Shown: in pieces, positions 17,895-26,477 of the stretch | Layout of the letters: every line of letters starts with the position of its first letter | How positions within the stretch are numbered: the first letter of the stretch is position 1 | Assembly: GCA_937923945.1 (NCBI GenBank) | Contig: CALDWC010000032.1 | Coordinates: 1-44,423, forward strand | Source: an uncultured Treponema sp. | GTDB taxonomy: Bacteria; Spirochaetota; Spirochaetia; Treponematales; Treponemataceae | Length of the DNA stretch: 44,423 nucleotides | Direction: 5' to 3' | The notes under the pieces: generated by a model | The model's database searches: none | The model's input: the letters and a program-made list of their open reading frames with translations, nothing else | Told to the model about the DNA's origin: nothing | Position numbers and translations under genes: made by a program

Positions 17895-17931
17895 AAAAAA
17901 AGCGATTCGACAACAGGTTCGCCGAATCGCT
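17895..17931 (-). terminator. Intrinsic terminator of the tRNA-Leu/tRNA-Gly transcript
   Basis: The 9-bp stem AGCGATTCG (17901-17909) / CGAATCGCT (17923-17931) is followed on the minus strand by a run of at least six T. It begins a few bases after the 3' end of tRNA-Gly. Confidence 0.85.
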
Positions 17932-17934
17932 AAA

Positions 17935-18006
17935 AGCGGGAAACGAGGATTGAACTCGCGACATCCACCTTGGCAAGGTGGCGCTCTACCACTGAGCTAT
18001 TCCCGC
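17935..18006 (-). tRNA. tRNA-Gly (anticodon GCC)
   Basis: The minus strand folds into a standard cloverleaf. The acceptor stem GCGGGAA/TTCCCGC, the anticodon stem-loop CACCTTGCCAAGGTG with anticodon GCC, and the T arm with GAGTTCAATCCTC are all present. The discriminator is T, as usual for bacterial tRNA-Gly, and the CCA end is not encoded. It follows tRNA-Leu by 23 nt in one transcript. Confidence 0.95.
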
Positions 18007-18029
18007 GTGTAAAAGCCCTTTTCCGAGCA

Positions 18030-18109
18030 TGCGAGAGAAGGGACTTGAACCCTTACGCCGAGGCACCAGATCCTAAGTCTGGCGTGTCTGCCAATTCCAC
18101 CACTCTCGC
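18030..18109 (-). tRNA. tRNA-Leu (anticodon UAG)
   Basis: This is a class II tRNA with acceptor stem GCGAGAG/CTCTCGC, anticodon stem CCAGA/TCTGG around CTTAGGA (anticodon UAG), a variable arm (TGCCTCGGCG region) and T loop GGTTCAAGTCC. The discriminator is A and CCA is not encoded. It is the first gene behind a consensus promoter at 18150-18178. Confidence 0.94.
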
Positions 18110-18149
18110 GCAAAGACTAAAAAGTAGCGGAAAAATATAAAGTATACCC

Positions 18150-18178
18150 ATTATAGGGATATTGTATACTTTTGTCAA
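18150..18178 (-). promoter_or_regulatory. Consensus promoter of the tRNA-Leu/tRNA-Gly operon
   Basis: TTGACA (18178-18173) and TATAAT (18155-18150) are separated by exactly 17 nt, a perfect match to the housekeeping sigma-70 consensus, as expected for a stable-RNA promoter. It is a useful internal standard for the other promoters called in this window. Confidence 0.9.
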
Positions 18179-18232
18179 GTACTTTTTGAATTTTTTTTTA
18201 TTTTTATTCATTGGATTTTTGCGGCTTTGCTC

Positions 18233-19747
18233 TTACCGGTTTCCAAACCGATTGTAGAGTTTTAAAAGGTCCCGCACTGCCGCTTCCCGCTTTTGTAAGG
18301 CAGTAAAGTTTTTACGGGTTAAGCGCCACACCCAGTTTCCCATAGTTGCCGGCGTGTTCATACGCGCGAAATTGTCCAACTGCAAAAGATCCTGCGCCGG
18401 AATAATTGCTAAAAACGAAATAGCGGAAAACGCAAGCCGCACGAGTTTTTCCGCGAGCGGTTTTACGCCGGCTGCATCCAAATATTTTTTTGCATACGCA
18501 ACCGCAGACGAATCCTGATCGGCAAACCAACCGACACTCGTTGCATTGTCATGCGTTCCCGTGTACACGACCGAAAAGGAATCGGCGTAATTATGCGGCA
18601 GATACGGACTGCGACCTGCATCATCAAAGGCAAACTGCAACACTTTCATGCCGGGGACATTGCAAAAACGCTGCAGATTACGCACTTCATCGGTGATAAC
18701 GCCCAAATCTTCCACGATAATCGGAAGGCTTGCACGGTGATTTTTCAACGCTGCAAAAAAGTCCGCGCCACCGCCTTTTTCCCAAACACCGTTTCGAGCC
18801 GTTTTTTCACGCGCATTAATTTTCCAAAAAGCTTCAAACCCACGAAAATGATCCAATCGCACCGCATCGAACAGCATAAAATTAAAATCAAGACGCTGGA
18901 TCCAATACGCATAGCCGCTTTGACGGAGCGCATCCCAGTTATAGGTCGGCATGCCCCAGTACTGACCGTCATCACTAAAAGCGTCGGGAGGACAACCGCC
19001 GACAAACTGCACGGCGCGATTTTCATCCAACGAAAAAGCATCGGGGTTTGTCCAACAATCGCAGCTGTTGTACGCACTATAAAAAGGAATATCTCCGATG
19101 ATGCAAACGCCGTTTTCATTTGCATATCGTTTTAAAGCAAAGTATTGCGTAAAAAACAAATATTGTACAAACTTTTGGAAATTAATTTCTTCGGAAAAAG
19201 TTTTTTGTAATTCGGCGATGGCGGTTGCATCCCGAAACTTAACGGCGGGTTCTTCATCGTACCAATCGCGATGCCGGTCATTTTTTAAAGCGCAAAATAA
19301 AAAATACGCTTCAAGCTGCGGATACAAACCCCCGAACGTTTCCCGCAAATATTTTTCGCAAAAACTCACATCCTGTTTTGTTTTAAATCGTTCAAACGCG
19401 AGTCGTAAAATTTTTGTCCGGTTGCGATACAGCAATCCGTAGTCGCACTGATTGTCCGTCGCTCCAAAATCTACTGCGGTTATTTCTTTTTTGCGGAGGA
19501 GCTTTTCACGAACCAGCAGCTCCAAATCGATAAAGTACGGATTGCCGGCAAAAGACGAAAAGCTCTGATACGGAGAATCACCGAAGCCGGTCGGTCCCAA
19601 GGGCAACACTTGCCAATATGAAAAGCCGCACCGTTTCAAAAAGTCGACAAACTCAAACGCCGATCGTCCGAACGTTCCGATTCCGTATTTTGCGGGAAGC
19701 GAACTGACATGCAGCAATACACCGGCACTTCGTGCAAAATTAAACAT
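18233..19747 (-). CDS. malQ: 4-alpha-glucanotransferase (amylomaltase)
   Basis: MalQ is a cytoplasmic GH77 disproportionating enzyme that transfers alpha-1,4-glucan segments, used in maltodextrin or glycogen metabolism. The 504-residue protein is of the compact type. The catalytic core is intact: nucleophile in FDAVRLDHFRG (Asp about 299), the acid/base Glu in IVEDLGVITDEV, and THDNATSVGW. The frame opens 3 codons earlier at 19756, but that ATG overlaps a TATAAT box. The ATG at 19747 lies 7 nt after the box, has no Shine-Dalgarno and gives MFNFARSAGVLLH, which fits the family N terminus. I prefer 19747 and a leaderless mRNA. No other glycogen gene is nearby. Confidence 0.94.
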   Translation of the reverse strand: MFNFARSAGVLLHVSSLPAKYGIGTFGRSAFEFVDFLKRCGFSYWQVLPLGPTGFGDSPYQSFSSFAGNPYFIDLELLVREKLLRKKEITAVDFGATDNQCDYGLLYRNRTKILRLAFERFKTKQDVSFCEKYLRETFGGLYPQLEAYFLFCALKNDRHRDWYDEEPAVKFRDATAIAELQKTFSEEINFQKFVQYLFFTQYFALKRYANENGVCIIGDIPFYSAYNSCDCWTNPDAFSLDENRAVQFVGGCPPDAFSDDGQYWGMPTYNWDALRQSGYAYWIQRLDFNFMLFDAVRLDHFRGFEAFWKINAREKTARNGVWEKGGGADFFAALKNHRASLPIIVEDLGVITDEVRNLQRFCNVPGMKVLQFAFDDAGRSPYLPHNYADSFSVVYTGTHDNATSVGWFADQDSSAVAYAKKYLDAAGVKPLAEKLVRLAFSAISFLAIIPAQDLLQLDNFARMNTPATMGNWVWRLTRKNFTALQKREAAVRDLLKLYNRFGNR

Positions 19748-19754
19748 GACGCCC

Positions 19755-19782
19755 ATTATAATGAAAGAAATCTATTTTACAA
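19755..19782 (-). promoter_or_regulatory. malQ promoter, predicted leaderless
   Basis: TTGTAA (19782-19777), a 16-nt spacer and TATAAT (19760-19755) end 7 nt before the ATG at 19747. The -10 overlaps the upstream in-frame ATG at 19756, which argues against that start. Confidence 0.55.
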
Positions 19783-19834
19783 GAGCGTAATAAAAATAAA
19801 CGTTTAACAAATACTTGTTGTAAGATTCCACCGA

Positions 19835-19864
19835 TTGACTGAAACATACCGGTTATGATAAAAT
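19835..19864 (+). promoter_or_regulatory. PilZ-gene promoter, predicted leaderless
   Basis: TTGACT (19835-19840), an 18-nt spacer and TAAAAT (19859-19864) are followed by 6 nt and the ATG at 19871. No Shine-Dalgarno is visible. It is divergent from the malQ promoter in the same 120-nt gap. Confidence 0.45.
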
Positions 19865-19870
19865 AATATC

Positions 19871-20293
19871 ATGAAGTTATTTAAAAATGTTGCAGTATTA
19901 ATTGACATGAGTCCAAGCGAGCGGCGCGACTCAATCCGATATAATGTACTGGTACCTTGTTATATCTCCGGTATACCGCTGCCCGTTTTTACTATGCGCG
20001 ACGTAAGCGAAAGCGGATGCCGATTGCACTTGACACTGGATGCAGCGCCGAATACGCTTCGGGAAGGAAATAATTATGTCATCAATGTGCAGCCAACACA
20101 ATTAACGAATGAAAATCTTAACATCAATAGTTTTAATTTGCAAGTTAATTTAGTTTGGCTGACAAAACATGAACATGAAATCGGATGCGGCTTTCGAATT
20201 TTAAAATCCGAATCCAAAGATTTTAATACATGGCTGAATTCCATAGCTTCGCACACAAAAGAAAAAAAATTATTACATAAAAGACTCGTGTAA
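19871..20293 (+). CDS. PilZ-domain protein, probable c-di-GMP receptor
   Basis: The 140-residue protein consists almost entirely of one PilZ domain. Both c-di-GMP-binding motifs are present: RxxxR as R19-D-S-I-R23 and DxSxxG as D44-V-S-E-S-G49. They are followed by the beta-barrel strands, ending in VWLTKHEHEIGCGFRIL. A basic tail (KEKKLLHKRLV) closes the protein. It has no membrane or output domain, so it likely works by binding a partner when loaded with c-di-GMP. In other treponemes PilZ proteins affect motility and virulence. The start at 19871 has no Shine-Dalgarno. The outer-membrane protein gene 201 nt downstream has its own -10 and ribosome-binding site. Confidence 0.85.
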   Translation: MKLFKNVAVLIDMSPSERRDSIRYNVLVPCYISGIPLPVFTMRDVSESGCRLHLTLDAAPNTLREGNNYVINVQPTQLTNENLNINSFNLQVNLVWLTKHEHEIGCGFRILKSESKDFNTWLNSIASHTKEKKLLHKRLV

Positions 20294-20472
20294 TGCCTTT
20301 GAAAACAGCAGCGCTTGAAATGCAGACCAAAAGCTATAGACAGTAATTTCCCTGCAATTGATGACAAACTCATCCCAAATACGGTGAATGGGATATCGAC
20401 TAAAACTTTATCGACGCTTGACGGGACGCTGATTTGTATTGAAAAAAAAGCGAACTGCCGTTACAATAAGGC

Positions 20473-20490
20473 TATAATAAATTCGGAGGA
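20473..20490 (+). promoter_or_regulatory. -10 box and ribosome-binding site of the outer-membrane protein gene
   Basis: A perfect TATAAT (20473-20478) is followed by GGAGGA (20485-20490), 4 nt before the ATG at 20495. I find no good -35. If the -10 is used, the leader is only about 10 nt and just holds the Shine-Dalgarno. The Shine-Dalgarno decides the start against an upstream in-frame one at 20315. Confidence 0.45.
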
Positions 20491-20494
20491 ATTA

Positions 20495-22006
20495 ATGAAA
20501 AAATTAACCGCAGTTTTTTGTAGTATTATTTTTTGCACTCTGTTTATGTTTGCTCAAGAGGACATCAATGACGATACGTTCGATAATTTTGGAGAGTTTA
20601 ACAACACGGAGCTTAAAGATCAAAATGATAATTTTTCGGTGTTGGTCGGCGGTGAAGTTTATGCCGGCGGTAATTTTTTCCTGAACGATTTTAAAACCTT
20701 TCAGGACACGCGGGCATCTTCTCTTTTTTGGGGTAAATTGCATGTTGAAGCCAAAGCTCCGCTGACGCAAGCCTATTTCGGGATCAAACTCAACGATATG
20801 GTGCTGCCGTTTAATTTTAAAAACAAACCGGAACTCTATCCATATACGCCGCAAATCCCGCGCTTTATTGATGAAGGATACATAGAAGCAAGTATCGGAC
20901 CGGTAACTTTCGGCGGCGGCTTGAAAAAAATAACGTGGGGGAAGGCTGATGCGTTCAGCGTGCTTGATGTGATTAACCCGCAGGATCTCAGCACCCCGAC
21001 GATTTCCGATATGCAAGATTTAAAACTTGCCCGTCCGATGTTGTATATTTCGGGATATTTACCGAAAGAGATGAAACTGGAAGCAGTGTTTTTACCGGTT
21101 TTTGAAGGACACACCTTTGCAACTTCCGGCAGGTGGAAACCGATGCAGTTTGAAACAACGGGCGAAGGCATAGCAGCCGATATACAAAAGGACACAAATG
21201 TTTTAGCAAAGGTATCTGCGATGGCACAGATTAATCCCGGGGAAGTAACAAAATTTAAAGCAGCATCCGCCCATCTTGCGGAAAACTTTACCGAACCGCT
21301 TCCCTTTGACAGCGCAAAACTGAAATATTCGCAAGCCGGAGTGCGCTATACGGTAACCGTAAACGGCTATCACGATTTAGGCTTTCAGTACTATTACGGC
21401 TTCCTTCCGAATCCGGCTTTTTCATTTGATACAACTAAAGTAGGCGGAACGACAGCTGAAGCACTACTGAAATCTTTTGCGGGAGCCTTTACCATGGATT
21501 ATAACCCGTACCACCAAGTCGGCTTTGATTACGCGCTGGCATGGGGACCTTTAAACTTTCGGCTTGAGCTTGCCGGAAACATTACCGAAGACTTGAAAGG
21601 TACAAAACCGGATGTCTACAATCCGAGCCTTGCTTGGAATGTCGGCTTGGATTACACTACTCCGATCGGGCTTTCGCTGAATCTTTGTGCGGCTGAAAAC
21701 ATAAAGCTGATGCACAAAAAAATCGGCACTGAATTGTACGATGTGGAAAAAGGTTCAAAAGCGACCGATACAAAAATTATGCTTTTGCTTTCGCAACCGC
21801 TTTTACGAGATAGTATTAACATAAAATTACGGACGATTATGGCGTGTGAAACAATCGACTTTATGATGATACCGTCTCTTGATTGGACGTTCGGTACGCT
21901 ACGGCTTGATGTACAAGCGGGATTTTTCTTCGGTAAAAAAGGCGGAACTTTCACGCAATACAAAGACAACAATTACCTCGGAATGTCCATCAGCTATGCT
22001 TTTTAA
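20495..22006 (+). CDS. Predicted outer-membrane beta-barrel protein
   Basis: The 503-residue product has a signal peptide (Lys-Lys, a hydrophobic core, probable cleavage after FMFA at residue 20), an acidic N-terminal stretch (about 21-45) and then alternating amphipathic strands to the end, closing in YLGMSISYAF with a terminal Phe as in many outer-membrane barrels. The segment ITWGKADAFSVLDVINPQDLS (about 146-166) resembles a motif of DUF1302-type outer-membrane proteins, but I cannot assign a named family. A role as a porin or adhesin is inferred. The frame extends upstream to 20315, but GGAGGA and the signal peptide place the start at 20495. It stands alone between the PilZ gene and tcyP. 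Confidence 0.8.
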   Translation: MKKLTAVFCSIIFCTLFMFAQEDINDDTFDNFGEFNNTELKDQNDNFSVLVGGEVYAGGNFFLNDFKTFQDTRASSLFWGKLHVEAKAPLTQAYFGIKLNDMVLPFNFKNKPELYPYTPQIPRFIDEGYIEASIGPVTFGGGLKKITWGKADAFSVLDVINPQDLSTPTISDMQDLKLARPMLYISGYLPKEMKLEAVFLPVFEGHTFATSGRWKPMQFETTGEGIAADIQKDTNVLAKVSAMAQINPGEVTKFKAASAHLAENFTEPLPFDSAKLKYSQAGVRYTVTVNGYHDLGFQYYYGFLPNPAFSFDTTKVGGTTAEALLKSFAGAFTMDYNPYHQVGFDYALAWGPLNFRLELAGNITEDLKGTKPDVYNPSLAWNVGLDYTTPIGLSLNLCAAENIKLMHKKIGTELYDVEKGSKATDTKIMLLLSQPLLRDSINIKLRTIMACETIDFMMIPSLDWTFGTLRLDVQAGFFFGKKGGTFTQYKDNNYLGMSISYAF

Positions 22007-22024
22007 AGGCATCGTAAAAGGCAC

Positions 22025-22052
22025 TTGAAAAAAGTCACGAACTGCGTATGAT
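22025..22052 (+). promoter_or_regulatory. Candidate promoter of the symporter gene
   Basis: TTGAAA (22025-22030), a 16-nt spacer and TATGAT (22047-22052) lie 32 nt before the ATG at 22085, leaving a short leader that contains GGAGG. Confidence 0.5.
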
Positions 22053-22084
22053 TATTGATAAAAACATATTATTTTGGAGGATAT

Positions 22085-23452
22085 ATGGTTTTAACGATTT
22101 GTATCGTAGGCGTTTTTGTTTTACTTTTGTGGGGACTATGGTTTTTAAAAAAGCAAAATATCAGTTTTAATGTCCGCACCATTTTAGCATTGGTTGTCGG
22201 AATCATATTTGGGATCGTGCTGCAGTTTGCCGTAAAAGATAAAACGGTTGTTTCAAAAAGTTTAGCGTGGATTTCGATAATTGGTAGCGGTTATGTGCGG
22301 CTGCTATACATGATTGTCTTTCCGTTGATTTTTATTTCGATTGCAAAATCAATTGCAACGCAAAAATCAAACATGGGAAAAGCCGCCGTGCGGATTTTAG
22401 CGGTGTTGATGATTACCGTTGCGATTTCCGCATTGCTCAGCGCGTTTATTACGGCAGGGGTCGGTTTAACGGCGGAAGGTCTCCAACAAGGAAGCGCCGA
22501 AATTGCACGCGGTACTGCGATGAATGAAAAACTCGCTCAGTTTGAAACCAAGCCGATTCAACAACAGATTATTGAAATTATTCCGACCAATCCGTTTGCG
22601 GCTTTAACCGGCGCCGGTTCCAACCCGACGTTATCAACGGTGTTCTTTGCTGCCATGATAGGCTTTTCCGTTTTTTTCCTGAAACGCACAAATGAAAAAT
22701 CGGCAAACATGATGATTGACATTATCACGGCAACCGCGGATACGGTCATGCGGCTCGTGATGATGATTTTACGACTCACTCCGTACGGCGTTATGGCGTT
22801 GATGACTGCAACGGCGGCGACTTCAAATTTCGACGCGGTGGTTCGGCTCGGTCAGTTTATCGCGGTCAGTTATGCGGCGATTATTTTGATGTTTATCGTC
22901 CACGGATTGTACCTTTTGATACACGGATTAAATCCGTTTGTGTTTTTTAAAAAGAGCTTTTCAACATTACTTTTTGCGTTTACCTCTCGCTCCAGCGCCG
23001 GTACGTTGCCGATGACCATTTCAAACATGGAAAAAAATCTCGGCGTTTCGGAAGGCATAGCAAACTTGGCAGGTTCGCTCGGAATCAGTATCGGACAGAA
23101 CGGGTGTGCCGGCATCTATCCGGCAATGCTTGCGGTGATGATTGCACCTGTCGTCGGCATCAATCCGTTGGCACCCGCGTTTTTGGTAAAGTTGGTTCTG
23201 ATTACCGCTTTCAGTTCTTTCGGTATTGTCGGAGTCGGCGGTGGAGCGACCTTTGCCGCTTTGGTGGTGCTTTCAACCTTGGGCTTCCCCGTTGAACTTG
23301 CCGGATTGCTAATTGCGATTGAACCGATTATCGATATGGGACGAACCGCGTTGAACGTCAGCGACTCGATGCTTGCCGGTGTGATTGCGGCAAAAAAAGG
23401 TCAAGAGTTGGACGAAACGGTTTATTACGCTAAAGAAGTTAATAACCAATAA
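22085..23452 (+). CDS. tcyP: Sodium/dicarboxylate-family symporter, probable L-cystine transporter (TcyP type)
   Basis: This is an inner-membrane transporter of the DAACS family (glutamate-transporter fold). The 455-residue protein has multiple hydrophobic segments and the two re-entrant hairpin signatures: the serine-rich FTSRSSAGTLPMTI (HP1) and GQNGCAGIYPAM before HP2. The NGCAGIYPA wording is what I remember for the cystine uptake protein TcyP/YhcL, rather than the NMDGTA motif of glutamate and aspartate carriers. The frame could begin 10 codons earlier, but GGAGG sits 5 nt before the ATG at 22085, which is preferred. Cystine uptake would suit an organism with limited amino-acid biosynthesis. 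The substrate is inferred from motif wording. Confidence 0.85.
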   Translation: MVLTICIVGVFVLLLWGLWFLKKQNISFNVRTILALVVGIIFGIVLQFAVKDKTVVSKSLAWISIIGSGYVRLLYMIVFPLIFISIAKSIATQKSNMGKAAVRILAVLMITVAISALLSAFITAGVGLTAEGLQQGSAEIARGTAMNEKLAQFETKPIQQQIIEIIPTNPFAALTGAGSNPTLSTVFFAAMIGFSVFFLKRTNEKSANMMIDIITATADTVMRLVMMILRLTPYGVMALMTATAATSNFDAVVRLGQFIAVSYAAIILMFIVHGLYLLIHGLNPFVFFKKSFSTLLFAFTSRSSAGTLPMTISNMEKNLGVSEGIANLAGSLGISIGQNGCAGIYPAMLAVMIAPVVGINPLAPAFLVKLVLITAFSSFGIVGVGGGATFAALVVLSTLGFPVELAGLLIAIEPIIDMGRTALNVSDSMLAGVIAAKKGQELDETVYYAKEVNNQ

Positions 23453-23475
23453 AAAGCAACTCAAGAAAATAATGA

Positions 23476-23496
23476 GGGGGCAGCAGAACTGCCCCC
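23476..23496. terminator. Bidirectional terminator between tcyP and glpQ
   Basis: An 8-bp GC-rich stem GGGGGCAG/CTGCCCCC with a 5-nt loop lies in the 61-nt gap of two convergent genes. AT-rich tracts flank both sides (AATAA before, TTATTATAAT after), so it can serve both strands. Confidence 0.8.
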
Positions 23497-23513
23497 GTTA
23501 TTATAATATAAAA

Positions 23514-24590
23514 CTAAAAGCGCCCTGCTCTCTTCAAAAAGTGAATACACAAATCAGGGAAATCGGTGAATAATCCGGTTGCTCCCGCTTTATGAAACAA
23601 TGCATCATACAGTTCGTCAACCGTATCAACATACGGCGGGAGATCATCTTTTCTAACCGTATACGGATGACAGTCCATGTTGGCGTTTTTAATTTCTTCC
23701 GCAAGAACCGTATATTGGAGCGCATTCTTTTTTGAATTTTTATCATCAATGAGCATATACCACGCCGGTCCGATGCAATCGGCATACTGCGCAATTTCTT
23801 TTACGGCGCCGCTTTCGTGCATCCAATCATAGTTGTAATTAACCCATTCACCTTTTTCATTTTTTTCTTCGGTTTCATGCCAATCCGTGTAACCGACCAG
23901 CTGAACGAGCTTGATATCCATACCCATCTGCGGCAGCAATTCCGTTTTGATTCGTTTTAATTCATTGTAGTCAAAGGTTTGCAAATACACCAAATCCGTT
24001 TTTTTGGTATACCCGTATTTTTTGAGTACTTTCAACGTTGCAACGGTAATATCCTTGCCTTCTTTATGGTGAAACCAAGGAGCTTTAATTTCAGGATAAA
24101 TTCCAACCTTTTTACCGGTCGATTTTTCCAAGCCCTGAATAAATTCTATTTCTTCTTCAAAAGTGTGCAATTTAAAGGAAGACTTCCATACGGGAAAACG
24201 TCCCGGATACACAGCTTTTGCGATGCCATCCTTCATTTCAAAATTTTCCGTCATATTGAGCTGACGAAGCTCGTCAAGCGTAAAATCGATAACATAAAAA
24301 CGACCGTCTTTGCGCGCTCTTTTAGGAAATTTTAAAGCAACATCCGTTAAATTATCCAAAAAATGATCATGAATAACAATAAGATGATTATCTTTTGACA
24401 TTGCAAGATCCTGCTCAAGATAATCCGCTCCTTGCGCAAATGCAAGTGCTTTTGATTCAAGTGTGTGCTCAGGTAAATAGCCTGAAGCACCCCGATGAGC
24501 AATGACGGTCTTATTCTCTGCATTTCCCATTGCGGAAAGCCCCAAACACATCATCGACAAAAATAAACCTGATGCGATTTTTTTCATCAT
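23514..24590 (-). CDS. glpQ: Periplasmic glycerophosphodiester phosphodiesterase
   Basis: GlpQ hydrolyses glycerophosphodiesters to glycerol-3-phosphate and an alcohol. The 358-residue protein is the usual GlpQ length and has the catalytic motifs HRGASGYLPEHT (H32), YLEQDLAMSKD (E59, D61) and HDHFLDNLTDV (H74). The N terminus is a signal peptide ending in MGNA before ENK, so a type I cleavage is likely. Unlike the remembered T. pallidum lipoprotein, no good lipobox is seen here (the Cys at residue 15 follows Met-Met). GGAG before ATGATG at 24590 sets the start; the upstream 16 codons of the frame are probably not translated. It faces tcyP across a shared terminator. Confidence 0.94.
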   Translation of the reverse strand: MMKKIASGLFLSMMCLGLSAMGNAENKTVIAHRGASGYLPEHTLESKALAFAQGADYLEQDLAMSKDNHLIVIHDHFLDNLTDVALKFPKRARKDGRFYVIDFTLDELRQLNMTENFEMKDGIAKAVYPGRFPVWKSSFKLHTFEEEIEFIQGLEKSTGKKVGIYPEIKAPWFHHKEGKDITVATLKVLKKYGYTKKTDLVYLQTFDYNELKRIKTELLPQMGMDIKLVQLVGYTDWHETEEKNEKGEWVNYNYDWMHESGAVKEIAQYADCIGPAWYMLIDDKNSKKNALQYTVLAEEIKNANMDCHPYTVRKDDLPPYVDTVDELYDALFHKAGATGLFTDFPDLCIHFLKRAGRF

Positions 24591-24601
24591 AATTCTCCTC
24601 C

Positions 24602-24617
24602 GTCTTATACATAAGAC
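24602..24617. promoter_or_regulatory. Inverted repeat upstream of glpQ, possible operator
   Basis: GTCTTAT and ATAAGAC form a perfect 7-bp inverted repeat around a 2-nt centre, 12 nt before the glpQ start. A neighbouring ATAC/GTAT pair (24618-24633) adds symmetry. I could not place a promoter with confidence. It could be an operator or a leader hairpin near the Shine-Dalgarno. Confidence 0.35.
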
Positions 24618-24674
24618 ATACGACAAGATGTATATCATAAAACAAAAAATTTGTACAGTGGTAGTCGAAAAAAA

Positions 24675-26477
24675 TCATATTTTAAATTTATTAACTTCAC
24701 TGAGCAATCGTTCAATATTATGTTTGTTTTTTTGCGTGATATTGCTTACTTTCCCTACCGCATGATTTACTTGCCCGGCATCAATCGTCATTTCATTCAT
24801 GCTGTTCGTGATCTCTTTTGTTAAATTATCTAGGGTGCGCATTTCGTGAGCAATTCCTTTCTGTCCTTTAAGCATTTCGACCGCACCGTTTTTTACTTCA
24901 ACGGTTACCGTATTGATATTGTTAATTGCTGCCAAAAGCTCACGATTACTTGCTTTCTGATCACGCATTGTTGTCGTTACGGTATCGCTGAATGCTTGTA
25001 CATTTTCTGCAAGAGTAGAGATTTGATTAAATTGCGTTTCAACAACTTTTGCCGAACTTGACAACATTTCAATTTCCGTTTCCAATTGTTTCAACGTTGC
25101 GCTAATCGTTTTTCCCTGAACAGAAGATTCTTCAGCCAATTTTCTAATTTCGTCGGCAACAACGGCGAATCCCTTCCCTGCATCTCCGGCATGAGCCGCT
25201 TCAATTGCTGCATTCATTGCAAGAATATTTGTTTGATTCGCAATATTTTGGATAACATTGCTTGCTTCAATTAAACCGCCCGATTCTTCGGAAATTTTTT
25301 TGGTCATCTGATACGAAGAATCAAGTGTTTCCTTTCCGCTCACGGTGGCAACAACTAACTGTTCAATCTTTTCATCGTTTTGATCGAGTGCTCGCGTCAT
25401 CGAATTAATTGTTTCATTCATTTTTTCTACGGCATCGGAAGATTGTGTGACGCTCGCCGCTTGTAATTCAATGCTCTTATTTAATTGCTGTATGGTACGG
25501 ACGGTTTCTTCCATAGTTGAAGACGTTTCCGTTACACTTGCCGCCTGTGTCATCGCCTGCTGTTTTACGGCATCAATATTCAAGCCGATTTTTTGGATAG
25601 ACGCAGCCATTTCTTCCATACTGGAATACAACGTTTCTCCGAGTTCATTCATTTCTTCTGAGTGTACAAAAATATTTTTTATTACATTCGCTATTGAAGC
25701 AATTGTTCGGTTGAAATAAACGGCAAAATCATTTGTTTCTTTAAATGCACTTTCTTCAATTCGCGCGGTTAAATCGCCTTCACCTTCAGAAATATCCTTA
25801 ACTACATAAATAATTTTCCCAAAATAACCACCAAGAAATCGTATAAACAGCATGATGATGAGTGCAGTAACAGCAAAAAACAGTAAAAACAAAAATATTT
25901 GCGTTGTTAATACTTTACGTATCACCTCGGTTATCCCAACTTCAGGAACACCGATATCAGCAGCTCCGAATATCTCGTTGTTTTTATAAATGGGAATCAT
26001 AATATCATAAGTCCATATCTTCTGCACGTCTGCATAAAAGCGGCTGTTCTTTTCAATACCCTTTGCGGCGCCCTCTTCAGTGTAGCTGTCATTCTCGTAC
26101 ACTTTGCCAAGTTTTATATGATCACTGTGTGCAATTGCAGTAACATTTTTATCGATAATAACCGCATACGCAATATTTTTCTGTGCGGCCGTTTTATCCA
26201 CCAATACCTGCAAATCCGTAATCGGATTCTTTGCATTTTCAAGAATATATTCCGCATTCTTTGCAATCTCGCGAGTCAATTCAGTTGATTTTTGAACTAT
26301 CAGCTGCGTTAGATTTTTACGAAATGAAAAATAAAGCATTATAGTGCTTGCAACAAACAAACACATAATGCAAACCAAAATTCCTATAGAAAGAACCGTC
26401 AAAAAACTGCTTTTTTTCCTTTGATTATGAATGGGATCTTTTTCCGAAGTTACATTCACAGTGCTATGATTATCCAT
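24675..26477 (-). CDS. Methyl-accepting chemotaxis protein
   Basis: This is a transmembrane chemoreceptor that relays ligand state to CheA/CheW. The 600-residue protein has a cytoplasmic N-terminal tail, TM1 at about 25-52, a periplasmic sensor of roughly 140 residues that reads like a single Cache domain (AYAVIIDKN...HSDHIKLGKVY...GAADIGV), TM2 at about 190-215, a HAMP domain through DISEGEGDLTARI, and a long coiled-coil signalling domain. The highly conserved tip is NIANQTNILAMNAAIEAAHAGDAGKGFAVVADEIRKLAE. No C-terminal tether pentapeptide is seen; the protein ends EVNKFKI. GAGGTAA lies 8 nt before the ATG. The decayed fragment at 5822-6034 derives from a receptor with a similar tip. The ligand is unknown. 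Confidence 0.95.
   Translation of the reverse strand: MDNHSTVNVTSEKDPIHNQRKKSSFLTVLSIGILVCIMCLFVASTIMLYFSFRKNLTQLIVQKSTELTREIAKNAEYILENAKNPITDLQVLVDKTAAQKNIAYAVIIDKNVTAIAHSDHIKLGKVYENDSYTEEGAAKGIEKNSRFYADVQKIWTYDIMIPIYKNNEIFGAADIGVPEVGITEVIRKVLTTQIFLFLLFFAVTALIIMLFIRFLGGYFGKIIYVVKDISEGEGDLTARIEESAFKETNDFAVYFNRTIASIANVIKNIFVHSEEMNELGETLYSSMEEMAASIQKIGLNIDAVKQQAMTQAASVTETSSTMEETVRTIQQLNKSIELQAASVTQSSDAVEKMNETINSMTRALDQNDEKIEQLVVATVSGKETLDSSYQMTKKISEESGGLIEASNVIQNIANQTNILAMNAAIEAAHAGDAGKGFAVVADEIRKLAEESSVQGKTISATLKQLETEIEMLSSSAKVVETQFNQISTLAENVQAFSDTVTTTMRDQKASNRELLAAINNINTVTVEVKNGAVEMLKGQKGIAHEMRTLDNLTKEITNSMNEMTIDAGQVNHAVGKVSNITQKNKHNIERLLSEVNKFKI

Noticed and set aside
18238..18251. Hairpin at the end of malQ as a terminator
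   Set aside because: The short palindrome lies inside the coding end and is not followed by a T-run on the minus strand.
20315..20494. Upstream extension of the outer-membrane protein gene
   Set aside because: The extension lacks a ribosome-binding site and would bury the signal peptide; TATAAT and GGAGGA lie inside it.
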